Below, one piece after another: positions 52,001 to 59,326 of a stretch of DNA of 64,000 nt; position 1 is the first letter of the stretch; every line of letters begins with the position of its first letter. The notes beneath the pieces were generated by a model. That model was given only the letters and a program-made list of their open reading frames with translations. It ran no database searches and was not told the origin of the DNA. The DNA comes from GWE2-42-39 sp942493345 (GTDB taxonomy: Bacteria > Bacteroidota > Bacteroidia > Bacteroidales > Prolixibacteraceae), in assembly GCA_942493345.1 (NCBI GenBank), contig OW818695.1, forward strand, positions 3,410,001-3,474,000, read 5' to 3'. A program made the position numbers and the translations under genes.

Positions 52001-52383
52001 AACGGATGCTGCTGTACCGCGAACTCGACAACCAGGAGAACGAGGACGCATTGCAGCTCTTCGAAAACAGTTTGATCGACCGGTTCGGAAAACTGCCGCA
52101 ACCCAGCAGCGAATTACTAGAAGTCGTCCGGCTGCGTTGGCTGTCCATCGGTTTGGGAATGGAAAAAATTATCCTAAAAAATGGCCGGATGATTTGCCAG
52201 TTTATTGCCAACCAGCGTTCGCCTTTTTACCAGTCGCCTGTTTTCGGGAAAGTTCTTCAGTATGTACAAATCCACACGAAAAACTGCCGGATGAAAGAGA
52301 GTGAAAACAAACTCACCCTCACTTTTCCAAAGGTTGAGAGCATCCGGCAAGCAAAACTAATCCTGCAGGACATCAACAAATAA
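49048..52383 (+). CDS. mfd: Transcription-repair coupling factor
   Basis: Mfd displaces stalled RNA polymerase and recruits UvrA. The 1111-residue protein has the UvrB-like N-terminal module, the polymerase-interacting domain near 425-490 (LHQGDYVVHVDHGIGKFAGL), and the RecG-like motor with Walker A CGDVGFGKTEVAIRA near 578, DEEQKFGV near 678, LTATPIPRTLQFSM and the TRG motif (TTIIESGLDIPNTNTIIINN, HQLRGRVGRS). The C-terminal TRCF domain completes it. No ATG is available near the 5' end: the first in-frame ATG is about codon 43, so I use TTG 49048 (MELRDFRNLFQKHS). ATT at 49039 is less likely. Confidence 0.96.
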   Translation: MELRDFRNLFQKHSLIEELCKTADTPGEKIYLQGLVGSSRSVMASFLAENLTRPLIVCMNDKEEASYFYDDLMTFEIRPPVLFFPSSYKRAVQYDQIEQENIILRTEVLNKLKELRKLVVVTYPEALVEKVISGEGLDSHTFRIKKGDKLSIEFINDVLYEYGFERVDFVYEPGQYSVRGSIVDIYSFSNEDPYRLDFFGDEIDSIRSFDIETQVSKERLEKIYIIPNIQEKLEAESRVSFFDFMPDRSVILMQDIQLIADQVENSFQQTMMKTESEDERRSLLNKISSGKDLLKALDGFTCIEMGSKVYFSKPKKFQFNTSLQPVFNKNFNLLAENLLENRENGYNNYILSSNEKQTERLKAIFDDKGLRVNFTPIRFTCHEGFIDHDLKICCYTDHQIFERYHRFSIKTRKPQQVSVSLKELSKLHQGDYVVHVDHGIGKFAGLVKTEVSGKIQEAVRLIYRDNDVLFVSIHSLHRISKYKGKDGTEPAISKLGSGAWQRMKERTKSKVKDIAKELIALYAQRLKERGFAFSPDSYLQTELESSFIYEDTPDQIKSTQAVKEDMEKEIPMDRLVCGDVGFGKTEVAIRAAFKAVTDSKQVAVLVPTTILALQHYKTFSDRLKDFPARVEYISRLRKPADIKQILKETEEGKVDILIGTHRLVGKDVKFKDLGLLIVDEEQKFGVSVKEKLKLIKVNVDTLTLTATPIPRTLQFSMMGARDLSIIQTPPPNRYPIATELHGFNEEIIREAIQYELARNGQVFFIHNRVQNIYDVETVIKRIVPNVRTVVGHGQMEGDKLEQVMLDFINGEYDVLIATTIIESGLDIPNTNTIIINNAQNFGLSDLHQLRGRVGRSNKKAFCYLLAPPLSTLTGEARRRLRAIEEFSELGSGFNIAMQDLDIRGAGNLLGAEQSGFIADIGFETYHRILSEAIAELKQTEFKELYKEETEDAAKAFLATGFVNDCQIDTDMELLFPDDYIQSVSERMLLYRELDNQENEDALQLFENSLIDRFGKLPQPSSELLEVVRLRWLSIGLGMEKIILKNGRMICQFIANQRSPFYQSPVFGKVLQYVQIHTKNCRMKESENKLTLTFPKVESIRQAKLILQDINK

Positions 52384-52442
52384 TCACCAACCTGCTATTT
52401 TTCAATACATTAATATTGAAGTAAAAATATTTTCACAAATAA

Positions 52443-52458
52443 TACTATATTTATAGTA
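52443..52458 (+). promoter_or_regulatory. BlaI-type operator 1
   Basis: TACTATATTTATAGTA is a perfect 7-2-7 dyad, similar to the TACTACATATGTAGTA class of BlaI/MecI operators. It lies 82 bases before the repressor start. Confidence 0.7.
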
Positions 52459-52476
52459 GTTTTATTAAAACAATAG

Positions 52477-52492
52477 TACTATATTTGTAGTA
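52477..52492 (+). promoter_or_regulatory. BlaI-type operator 2 overlapping the -7 box
   Basis: TACTATATTTGTAGTA repeats operator 1 with one change. It contains TATATTTG (52480-52487), a good TAnnTTTG -7 box, so a repressor bound here would cover the promoter. The two dyads are 34 bases apart, about three helical turns, on one face of the DNA. Confidence 0.7.
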
Positions 52493-52540
52493 GATTTTGT
52501 TTGATTTCAGAAATAATAAATATACCGGGTAAAAAAATCG

Positions 52541-52927
52541 ATGAAGATGAAGCAATTAACCAAAGCAGAAGAGCAAGTAATGCAGATTTTATGGGACATC
52601 AAAGAAGGAGTGGTAAAAGACGTTATTGCCCGGTTCGCAAATGAAAAACCGGCCTACACAACCGTTGCAACCGTGCTGAAAGTATTGGAAAACAAAGGTT
52701 TTGTCGAGATAAAAAAAGTTGGCAACATCAATTTATTTTTCCCGGCAGTTACAAAAAAAGATTATGCCCGTTTCCAATTCAGCAGTTTGCTGAGTAACTA
52801 TTTTAATGGTTCGTTTCCCAAAATGGCTACCTTTTTTGCAAACGAAAACAATTTGAGTATCAGCGATCTGGAAGAAATGTTTAAAAACACAGATGCTGAA
52901 TCATTTAATAACGAAAAGGAGGAATAA
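52541..52927 (+). CDS. BlaI/MecI/CopY family repressor
   Basis: A 128-residue winged-helix repressor. It begins MKMKQLTKAEEQVMQILWDI and has the BlaI pattern EGVVKDVIARFANEKPAYTT, VATVLKVLENKGFVEIKKVG, with a C-terminal dimerisation helix (FQFSSLLSNYFNGSF). It should repress its own operon through the two upstream dyads and be released by cleavage, triggered by the M56 protein next to it. ATG 52547 is an alternative start. The M56 gene begins right after its stop. Confidence 0.92.
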   Translation: MKMKQLTKAEEQVMQILWDIKEGVVKDVIARFANEKPAYTTVATVLKVLENKGFVEIKKVGNINLFFPAVTKKDYARFQFSSLLSNYFNGSFPKMATFFANENNLSISDLEEMFKNTDAESFNNEKEE

Positions 52928-52928
52928 T

Positions 52929-54509
52929 ATGAACAGTTTATTTTCGATACTACTGAAAATATCGCTTTCACTCGCGTTGTTTTATCTAATTTACTGGATC
53001 GTGTTGCGGAAGGAAACCTTTTTCAGGCTCAATCGTTTTTACCTGATTTTCACTTTGCTGATTTCAATTCTTCTTCCACTGTTCCCGTTGTATTACGAAG
53101 TCGCCGTGCAAGCGGCAAAACAGGTAACAATGCTGTCTATGGACAATCTGCAGAACCTTCCGGCACTGAAAGACCCGGTTCCCGAGTCGATCAGGTGGCA
53201 CGAAGTTTTGTTCATTGTATACATTACAGTTGCTGCACTGATACTTTTCCGGCTGGTTGTTCAGTCGCTGGTTATTGCCAGTCTGATATTTAAAAGCAGA
53301 ATTAAAAAAATGGATGGCTTAAAAATTGTTGAAAACGACAAATACGGGCTCCCGTTTTCTTTTTTCAACCTGATTTTTATTAACCCTAAATTTCATAAGC
53401 AGACCGATTTACAAGACATATTGAATCATGAACGTGTTCATATCGATCAAAATCACTGGGTCGATCTGCTGATTATCGAACTGTTAACAGTCATCTTTTG
53501 GTTTAACCCGTTTATATGGTTATTCGAGCGCTCAATCAAACAAAATCACGAGTACCTCGCCGATCAGGGAGTCCTTACCCGGGGCTTGGATTTGAAGAGG
53601 TACCAGGCTCTATTAATTAACCAGTTGATGGGCATGCAGATTATTGGTGTTACCAACAACCTGAATTTTGCCCTTAACACAAACCGTTTAAAAATGATGA
53701 CACAATCACAATCAAAAAAAATCAAGTCAGCAAGGTTTTTGCTGGCACTGCCGGTTCTATTTTTATTGCTGGCGGCATTTGCCGAACCGAAGTACAAAGT
53801 CGAACCACTCGGTGAAAATCCGGAAATTCAGGCAACTACAAGTTCCGCCGAGGGGAAAACCGTTGTAAAAGGAACTGTAAAAACCACAGACGGCACACCT
53901 CTGCCCGGTACTTCAATTGTTTTAAAAGGAACCTCGATTGGCACAATGACCAATAACGAAGGGAAGTTCTCTTTGGAAGTCCCGGCAACCGAAGAATGCT
54001 CACTGTTTGCCTCTTTTGTGGGATTTGCTACCCAAGAAATTAAATTGCCAAAAATCATTCCTGAGGATTATTCTTCTGCCATTACAATGAAAAGGGCAAA
54101 ATTTGCTATCGATACGGAAAATATGGACAAGAATGGAATCCCACTGCCACCACCACTGCCAGCTAAATCAAAAAAGTCGAGTACTGAAGAAGAATTATTT
54201 ATTGTCGTTGAAGAATTGCCTGCATATCCCGGAGGTTTTTACGCCTTGTCTGAATATTATCTGGATATGCAAAAGAAAATGAAAGAGAAATATTTTTCCG
54301 AAGGGAAAAAGCCGGAAGGAAAAGCAATGATGGGCTTTACCATTGATGCACAGGGAAAAGTAACCAATATAAAAGTGATAAAGTCGGATAATGACGAAGT
54401 CGCAAAATTTGGACAAATAGTTCTCTTGGGTATGAAAAAATGGAACCCCGGAAAGCAACAGGGGGTAGCAGTTCCTGTTGACTATGTCATGCCGGTTGAT
54501 TTGAACTAA
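52929..54509 (+). CDS. M56 membrane metallopeptidase with carboxypeptidase-D-like and TonB C-terminal domains
   Basis: A BlaR1-type 526-residue protein from ATG 52929, one base after the blaI-like stop. Three or four membrane helices frame a cytoplasmic M56 zinc-peptidase domain with HERVH (H167, E168, H171). Another helix (ARFLLALPVLFLLLAAFAEP) leads to the periplasm, where a CarboxypepD_reg-like beta-sandwich (VKGTVKTTDGTPLPGTSIVL) and a TonB C-terminal domain (KAMMGFTIDAQGKVTNIKVI, ending VPVDYVMPVDLN) follow. BlaR1 proper has a penicillin-binding sensor instead, so the signal sensed here must differ. Confidence 0.92.
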   Translation: MNSLFSILLKISLSLALFYLIYWIVLRKETFFRLNRFYLIFTLLISILLPLFPLYYEVAVQAAKQVTMLSMDNLQNLPALKDPVPESIRWHEVLFIVYITVAALILFRLVVQSLVIASLIFKSRIKKMDGLKIVENDKYGLPFSFFNLIFINPKFHKQTDLQDILNHERVHIDQNHWVDLLIIELLTVIFWFNPFIWLFERSIKQNHEYLADQGVLTRGLDLKRYQALLINQLMGMQIIGVTNNLNFALNTNRLKMMTQSQSKKIKSARFLLALPVLFLLLAAFAEPKYKVEPLGENPEIQATTSSAEGKTVVKGTVKTTDGTPLPGTSIVLKGTSIGTMTNNEGKFSLEVPATEECSLFASFVGFATQEIKLPKIIPEDYSSAITMKRAKFAIDTENMDKNGIPLPPPLPAKSKKSSTEEELFIVVEELPAYPGGFYALSEYYLDMQKKMKEKYFSEGKKPEGKAMMGFTIDAQGKVTNIKVIKSDNDEVAKFGQIVLLGMKKWNPGKQQGVAVPVDYVMPVDLN

Positions 54510-54555
54510 AAACCAAAAATCCTTCCGCGAATTCACGGAAGGATTTTTGGTTTTT
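54508..54555. terminator. Strong bidirectional terminator
   Basis: A perfect 20-bp stem (AAAAACCAAAAATCCTTCCG and its complement) with an 8-base loop begins at the stop of the M56 gene and faces the converging lipoprotein gene. Confidence 0.9.
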
Positions 54556-54584
54556 ATAGTAATTTAAAAAAATCTGTTCATATT

Positions 54585-55208
54585 CTAACGAGGCGGCGGC
54601 GGTACATAACAATCTTTCATGGTGTAATCGATGTACCAACCCCAGCGGCTGGCATCCGGGAATTCAGTACCAAAAGCCCAGGCGGTTTCACTCGATATAC
54701 CAGAAACTTCTCCATGAACAAGAATGGTAACCTGATCATTGAATTTTGTCTTATCAAATTCATAGATAACTTTATCTGTTCCATTCTTGAAAGAAGTGGA
54801 TATAGGAAAGTTTCCTGTTTTTAGATTTCCTCCGCCATTGAACGGAATACCATCGAAAGTTCCAATGTAAATGTGTGTAAGTCCCAATTTCCAACCTTCA
54901 TTCATCAAAATAGTGATGTATAATTTGGTTTCAGAATTGGCAATTTGCACATTTCCTGCCTCATAATTTTGTCCGGCAATGAATTGGGTTGTTGGCGAAA
55001 CTCCACATAATCCAGTCGCCGGCATGGCTTCCAGAATGGAATAAGAAATTCCAGAAACCTTAGCTTTTGCTGATTTTAAAGTAAGTTCCTGATTGGATTC
55101 ATTCTGATCCGTAGCGTTTTCTGTCTTTTCGCATGACGCAAAAAACAACAAAAGAACAACCGCCAATACGTTTAGTTTTTTCCTTTTCCTTTTCATAACA
55201 GTGTACAT
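54585..55208 (-). CDS. Lipoprotein with one copy of an uncharacterised domain
   Basis: A 207-residue lipoprotein: lipobox LLFFASC with Cys at about 26. ATG 55196 (MKRKRKK) is a likely alternative to the first ATG at 55208. Residues ~70-200 form a domain found twice in the neighbouring 353-residue protein: FIAGQNYEAGNVQIANSETK, LYITILMNEGWKLGLTHIYI, SETAWAFGTEFPDASRWGWY. The C-terminus ends PPPPR. The domain looks like an all-beta surface module with conserved tryptophans. Function unknown. Confidence 0.75.
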   Translation of the reverse strand: MYTVMKRKRKKLNVLAVVLLLFFASCEKTENATDQNESNQELTLKSAKAKVSGISYSILEAMPATGLCGVSPTTQFIAGQNYEAGNVQIANSETKLYITILMNEGWKLGLTHIYIGTFDGIPFNGGGNLKTGNFPISTSFKNGTDKVIYEFDKTKFNDQVTILVHGEVSGISSETAWAFGTEFPDASRWGWYIDYTMKDCYVPPPPR

Positions 55209-55390
55209 CTAATATTTGTTACTAATGAATCGCAATAATGTAAAAATCAAATAACTAAAAGTTCAACCAAATTTAATTCTTTGATTTGCAAAAAGCAAGT
55301 ATTAACTCTCAAACACCTCATTTGAGTTATCAAAACAGATAGGAAAAAATGATTTATGATGAAATTTTTAAGGGATCTTCTGAATAAAAA

Positions 55391-55422
55391 AAGAGGGCTA
55401 ATCGATGTCGATTAGTCCTCTT
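55391..55422 (-). terminator. Terminator of the two-domain lipoprotein gene
   Basis: AAGAGGGCTAATCGA / TCGATTAGTCCTCTT form a 15-bp stem with one wobble pair and a two-base loop, 30 bases after the stop of the gene at 55453. Confidence 0.8.
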
Positions 55423-55452
55423 CTCTATATAGATGTGTGATGTTTATGTAAT

Positions 55453-56514
55453 TTATTGTCCGCAGATCTGGGTGCAATAGCTGCTATACCATCCCCAGCG
55501 GCTTGTATTCGGGAATTGGGTTCCAAAACTCCAGCTTGTTTCCGATTGGATAACGGTTCCGCTTGCGTTTGTTAAATTGGCTTCTCCATGGGCTGCAATA
55601 ATATAACAAGCAGGTAAGGTATTCAACGGAATGACAAACGAGACTGTTTCACGTAATGAAGTTGAATTGCTGATTATCGGGAAACTTCCCGGAACAGGAG
55701 TATTTTGACGGTTTACTGGTAATCCGGACAATTCTCCAACATACAATTGCACGGTTGCAAATTTCCATCCGTTGTCACCATCATAGGTAATGTAAAGGTT
55801 TTGTTCATCATTGGTCACTACCAGATTTCCTACAGGAATAGTTTGCCCGCCGAATAATTTAAAGAAAACGGTTTCATAAACACAAACCGGGCATGCCTGT
55901 TTTGTGTATGTAAAATAACTTGCCCAACTTCCGGATGCGATAAATTGTGTTCCGGCAGCCCAAGCTGTTTCGCTTTGTACCGGAAGTCCGTTTGTGTCAA
56001 GTTTCTGAACATCAGAATGGAATGCGATCATAAAGGTTTCGTCAAAATCTTCAAGATTAAATTCATAGGTTACAAGACTTGAATATTCAGTAAATGAATC
56101 TTTTACCGGAAATTGTCCGATTTGAGGATTTCCTTTTTTATTTGCCGGAACTAACGCAGCCTTTCCAACATATAAATGTGTTTGGCTGATTACCCATGGG
56201 GCAGTCATTTTTACCGAAATAAATAATTTATCTTCAGTATTAAAAACAGAAACCACTCCCGCTTCAATATTCTGTCCAGCCATAAATTTTACTTCTTTAG
56301 TTTCTCCGCATCCGGCAACTTCAGGTAAATCTTGTGTCATTACTATATTCAATGTAGACCCAGATAATAGACTTGCAGATTTTAGAGATGTTTTAATATT
56401 CGGGTCATTTATCCCGAGAAAATCATCCGAAGATTTATTACATGATGCAAATGCCAATGCAATAATGCTTATCACAAGCAGGTTACGATTAAATAAACTC
56501 TTCACAGCACTCAT
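55453..56514 (-). CDS. Lipoprotein with two copies of the same uncharacterised domain
   Basis: A 353-residue lipoprotein: lipobox ALAFASC with Cys at about 25. It contains two repeats of ~130 residues. Repeat 1 runs FMAGQNIEAGVVSVFNTEDK ... HLYVGKAALVPANKKGNPQI ... SETAWAAGTQF. Repeat 2 runs FGGQTIPVGNLVVTNDEQNL ... QLYVGELSGLPVNRQNTPVP ... SETSWSFGTQFPNTSRWGWY. The single-domain neighbour at 54585 is a paralogue. No partner gene gives a clue to function; an exposed binding or adhesion role is a guess. Confidence 0.78.
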   Translation of the reverse strand: MSAVKSLFNRNLLVISIIALAFASCNKSSDDFLGINDPNIKTSLKSASLLSGSTLNIVMTQDLPEVAGCGETKEVKFMAGQNIEAGVVSVFNTEDKLFISVKMTAPWVISQTHLYVGKAALVPANKKGNPQIGQFPVKDSFTEYSSLVTYEFNLEDFDETFMIAFHSDVQKLDTNGLPVQSETAWAAGTQFIASGSWASYFTYTKQACPVCVYETVFFKLFGGQTIPVGNLVVTNDEQNLYITYDGDNGWKFATVQLYVGELSGLPVNRQNTPVPGSFPIISNSTSLRETVSFVIPLNTLPACYIIAAHGEANLTNASGTVIQSETSWSFGTQFPNTSRWGWYSSYCTQICGQ

Positions 56515-56751
56515 TTTTGATCCTCCTTATTATTAATCATTTTAATAAAATACATAAATGTCTTTTTCTTGACAAAAATAGTATGATATTGTTCTTATAT
56601 ACAAGGATTTTAAATGCCGTTTAGCAAATGGTAGTTTCAGTTGATCAAACGGTGGTTTTAGAAATGCAGATATGGAATACTAATTTATATCTAAAATGCG
56701 AACAAGGGAATTCTTCTAAAAAGAATGAGCCAAGGATTATGTAAGAGATAT

Positions 56752-56866
56752 AAAAAAAAGGCTGTCCCCTGACAGCCTTTTCGTCCCGTGTGACGGGAAA
56801 CTAACCTAAACCAACTAAACCTAATAAACCATGAGCTTGTCAAAGGTAGATTCCTGTAATAAATAA
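56752..56866 (-). ncRNA. Candidate small RNA with terminal hairpins
   Basis: Read on the minus strand, this stretch has a TTGGCA-N16-TATAAT-like start region (about 56908-56881 and on), a TCCTGT/ACAGGA pair, three GGTTTA units (56830-56805), a short hairpin TCCCGTCACACGGGA, and then GGCTGTC / GACAGCC around AGGG followed by eight T (56759-56752), a textbook terminator. No protein gene ends here on this strand. On the plus strand the same DNA reads as an A/C-rich leader before an 11-codon frame (56831-56866, MSLSKVDSCNK). I favour a minus-strand sRNA, with moderate doubt. Confidence 0.4.
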
Positions 56867-57139
56867 TTATACCACAGGACTTTGACTTGCCAAGTAAATT
56901 ATACTTTTAAAAAATCTTTGTTGAACGTATTTTTATCTCAGGAGGCAAATGTATCAAAAAAAGATATACGAAATATCAAGGGATACTAAATTAATTAGCT
57001 GATTTTTTAAACTATTTGTTTGTATCTTATTTTTATGCTCTTTTAATCCGATTTAACTTGTTAGTAAAAAGGATAAGTCATATTTTCGATAATATTTGAA
57101 ATATCATCATCTTTATAACTGAAAATTAAAAACTCAGAA
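56867..57139. other. AT-rich intergenic region before the glycosidase gene
   Basis: Together with 56515-56751 this leaves over 600 bases without a protein gene. Apart from the sRNA candidate I see only AT-rich sequence; no clear -33/-7 pair for the downstream gene. Confidence 0.4.
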
Positions 57140-58639
57140 ATGAAGCATGCCTATTTATTTGTTTTTTTGTTGATTGTGCAATTGTCTGTCGCTCAATCTC
57201 CAAAGCGAGAATTTCGTGGTGTTTGGGTGGCTACGGTTAATAATGTCGATTGGCCATCGAAACCGGGGCTGACTGTTGATCAGCAAAAAAATGAAATAGT
57301 GGAAATATTGAACCAGCACAAAGCCAACGGGATGAATGCCATCATTTTCCAAGTGCGTCCGGCAGGCGATGCTTTTTATCCTTCGCCATACGAGCCTTGG
57401 TCGCAATACCTTACCGGTGTTCCGGGGAAAGCCCCGGAGCCATATTACGATCCGTTGAAAGAATGGATTGACCGAACCCACGAACGTGGTATGGAATTTC
57501 ATGCATGGTGCAATCCCTACCGGGTTTCGCAAAAAGCAGACCAGCCACTGGCTGGTAACCACGTGGCTTTCGAGCATCCCGACTGGATTTTGGAATACGG
57601 GAATAAGTTGTATTTCGATCCGGGAAATCCCGAAGTTCGTGCTTTTATTGTCAAGGTTATAAAAGATATGGTTGTCCGTTACGATCTGGATGCGATCCAT
57701 TTTGATGACTATTTTTATCCGTATAAAATATCGGGAGTGGAATTCCCCGATGACAAATCGTTTCGTTTGTATAATTTCGAAGGTTTTGCAGAGCGGGATG
57801 ATTGGAGAAGACACAATGTTGATCTGGTGATTCAAATGCTTTCCGAAGCAATTAAAAAGACAAAACCCTGGGTGCAATTTGGAATTAGTCCGTTTGGCGT
57901 TTGGAGAAATCAGGCTGATGATCCAAGAGGGACGGCAACATCAGCCGGGCAAACCAATTACGATGATTTGTATGCTGACATCCTGAAATGGCAGGAACAA
58001 AACTGGATCGATTACGTGGTGCCTCAGTTATATTGGCAAATCGGGCATCCGACGGTCGATTTTAAAATGTTGTGCGATTGGTGGGCTAAAAATTCGTATG
58101 GAAAAAATATATATATTGGGCAGGGGGTGTACCGAATTGATCCCAAATCGAATGTGGAAGCCTGGTCCAAAGGAGGTGAGATCGGAAGGCAGATCACTTA
58201 TTTGCGTCAAAACCCGAAGATTTCGGGAAGCGTGTATTTCAGTAGTAAATCTTTTAAATCGGATTTGTTTGGTTTGAAGGATGAACTGAAAAATGATTAT
58301 TACAAACATCCGGCAATTACTCCGTCGATACCTTGGATTGACAATCGGGTCCCGGGATCCCCGAAACTGAAAAAATCGGGCGGAAATACTTTGAAATGGA
58401 AAAATACACATACCGATGATGAGATGAATAAAGCGGTGAGGACGGTCATCTATATAAGTAAAAAAGGCGAAGTTTTTAATCCGCAGGAGAGTCGTTTCAT
58501 TTTCGATATTGTTTCAGGAGGAAAGTATAAGTTGGTAAGCAATTCGGCGAAAAAGCAGAAGTACGAAGTGCGGGTTTCTGCTCTTGACAGGAGCAACAAC
58601 GAAAGTGGGTTTTCGAAACCGGTAAACGTGAAATTATAG
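57140..58639 (+). CDS. Secreted GHL10-type glycoside hydrolase
   Basis: A 499-residue protein with signal peptide (YLFVFLLIVQLSVAQ). It shows the GHL10 (formerly DUF187, YngK-like) TIM-barrel pattern: REFRGVWVATVNNVDWPSKP, ANGMNAIIFQVRPAGDAFYP, ERGMEFHAWCNPYRVSQKAD, DLDAIHFDDYFYPYKISG with acidic candidates for catalysis, and GISPFGVWRNQADDPRGT. The last ~85 residues look like a fibronectin-III-type domain (KYEVRVSALDRSNNESGFSK). Relatives act on cell-wall or exopolysaccharide sugars; substrate unproven. A nitroreductase gene follows after 20 bases, perhaps by chance. Confidence 0.9.
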   Translation: MKHAYLFVFLLIVQLSVAQSPKREFRGVWVATVNNVDWPSKPGLTVDQQKNEIVEILNQHKANGMNAIIFQVRPAGDAFYPSPYEPWSQYLTGVPGKAPEPYYDPLKEWIDRTHERGMEFHAWCNPYRVSQKADQPLAGNHVAFEHPDWILEYGNKLYFDPGNPEVRAFIVKVIKDMVVRYDLDAIHFDDYFYPYKISGVEFPDDKSFRLYNFEGFAERDDWRRHNVDLVIQMLSEAIKKTKPWVQFGISPFGVWRNQADDPRGTATSAGQTNYDDLYADILKWQEQNWIDYVVPQLYWQIGHPTVDFKMLCDWWAKNSYGKNIYIGQGVYRIDPKSNVEAWSKGGEIGRQITYLRQNPKISGSVYFSSKSFKSDLFGLKDELKNDYYKHPAITPSIPWIDNRVPGSPKLKKSGGNTLKWKNTHTDDEMNKAVRTVIYISKKGEVFNPQESRFIFDIVSGGKYKLVSNSAKKQKYEVRVSALDRSNNESGFSKPVNVKL

Positions 58640-58659
58640 AAAAAGAAGGTATATATTTA

Positions 58660-59241
58660 ATGAAAACAACCATGATTCGCGATCTTATATTGAAAAACAG
58701 AAGTTACAGGCGCTTTATACAAACCGAAAAAATATCGCTTGCACAACTGACTGACTGGGTTGAACTAGCACGGTTTTCGGCTTCGGGACGCAATGCACAG
58801 CCCCTGAAATATATATTGACAAATGATGATGCCACCAACCAGCAAATTTTTGAATGTCTGGCATGGGCCGGTTATCTCACCGATTGGAAAGGTCCTGAAG
58901 AAGGAGAACAACCTGCGGCATACATAACGATGTTGCACGATACACGCATCTCCGACAAGTATTTTTGCGATGATGGAATTGCCGCTCAAAGCATTTTGTT
59001 GGGTGCAGTTGAAGCTGGTTTTGGAGGTTGCATCATTGCTTCGGTGAACCGAAAAAAACTGTGCGAAATATTACAACTGCCGGAATATTTCGAAATTATT
59101 CAGGTTTTGGCGCTTGGCAAACCTGCCGAAAAAGTGGTGATTGACGATGCGGTGGACGACAATATCAGATATTGGCGAGACGAACAGAGCGTTCATCATG
59201 TTCCCAAAAGGACGTTGGACGAACTGATCATAAAAAAATAA
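58660..59241 (+). CDS. Nitroreductase family flavoprotein
   Basis: A 193-residue FMN-dependent oxidoreductase of the nitroreductase fold. Motifs: NRSYRRF at the start (FMN phosphate contact), ARFSASGRNAQPLKYILTND, DDGIAAQSILLGAVEAGFGG and the C-terminal ALGKPAEKV. The physiological substrate cannot be told from sequence. The start may be ATG 58660 or 58672 (MIRDLILKNRSYR). It lies close after the glycosidase gene and converges on proline dehydrogenase. Confidence 0.9.
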   Translation: MKTTMIRDLILKNRSYRRFIQTEKISLAQLTDWVELARFSASGRNAQPLKYILTNDDATNQQIFECLAWAGYLTDWKGPEEGEQPAAYITMLHDTRISDKYFCDDGIAAQSILLGAVEAGFGGCIIASVNRKKLCEILQLPEYFEIIQVLALGKPAEKVVIDDAVDDNIRYWRDEQSVHHVPKRTLDELIIKK

Positions 59242-59326
59242 TAATCAAAATCACTTAAAATATTACGAAGGAATGGATACAAAAAAGTGCAGTGAAAGGT
59301 GTTTTTTGTTGTAAATCCAAAAATAA

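Noticed and set aside
56515..56751. Search for a protein gene between the two-domain lipoprotein and the sRNA candidate
   Set aside because: Only short AT-rich frames with no conserved features were found.
57155..57877. 240-codon minus-strand open frame opposite the GHL10 gene
   Set aside because: The plus strand encodes clear GHL10 motifs across the same bases; the reverse frame has no recognisable pattern.
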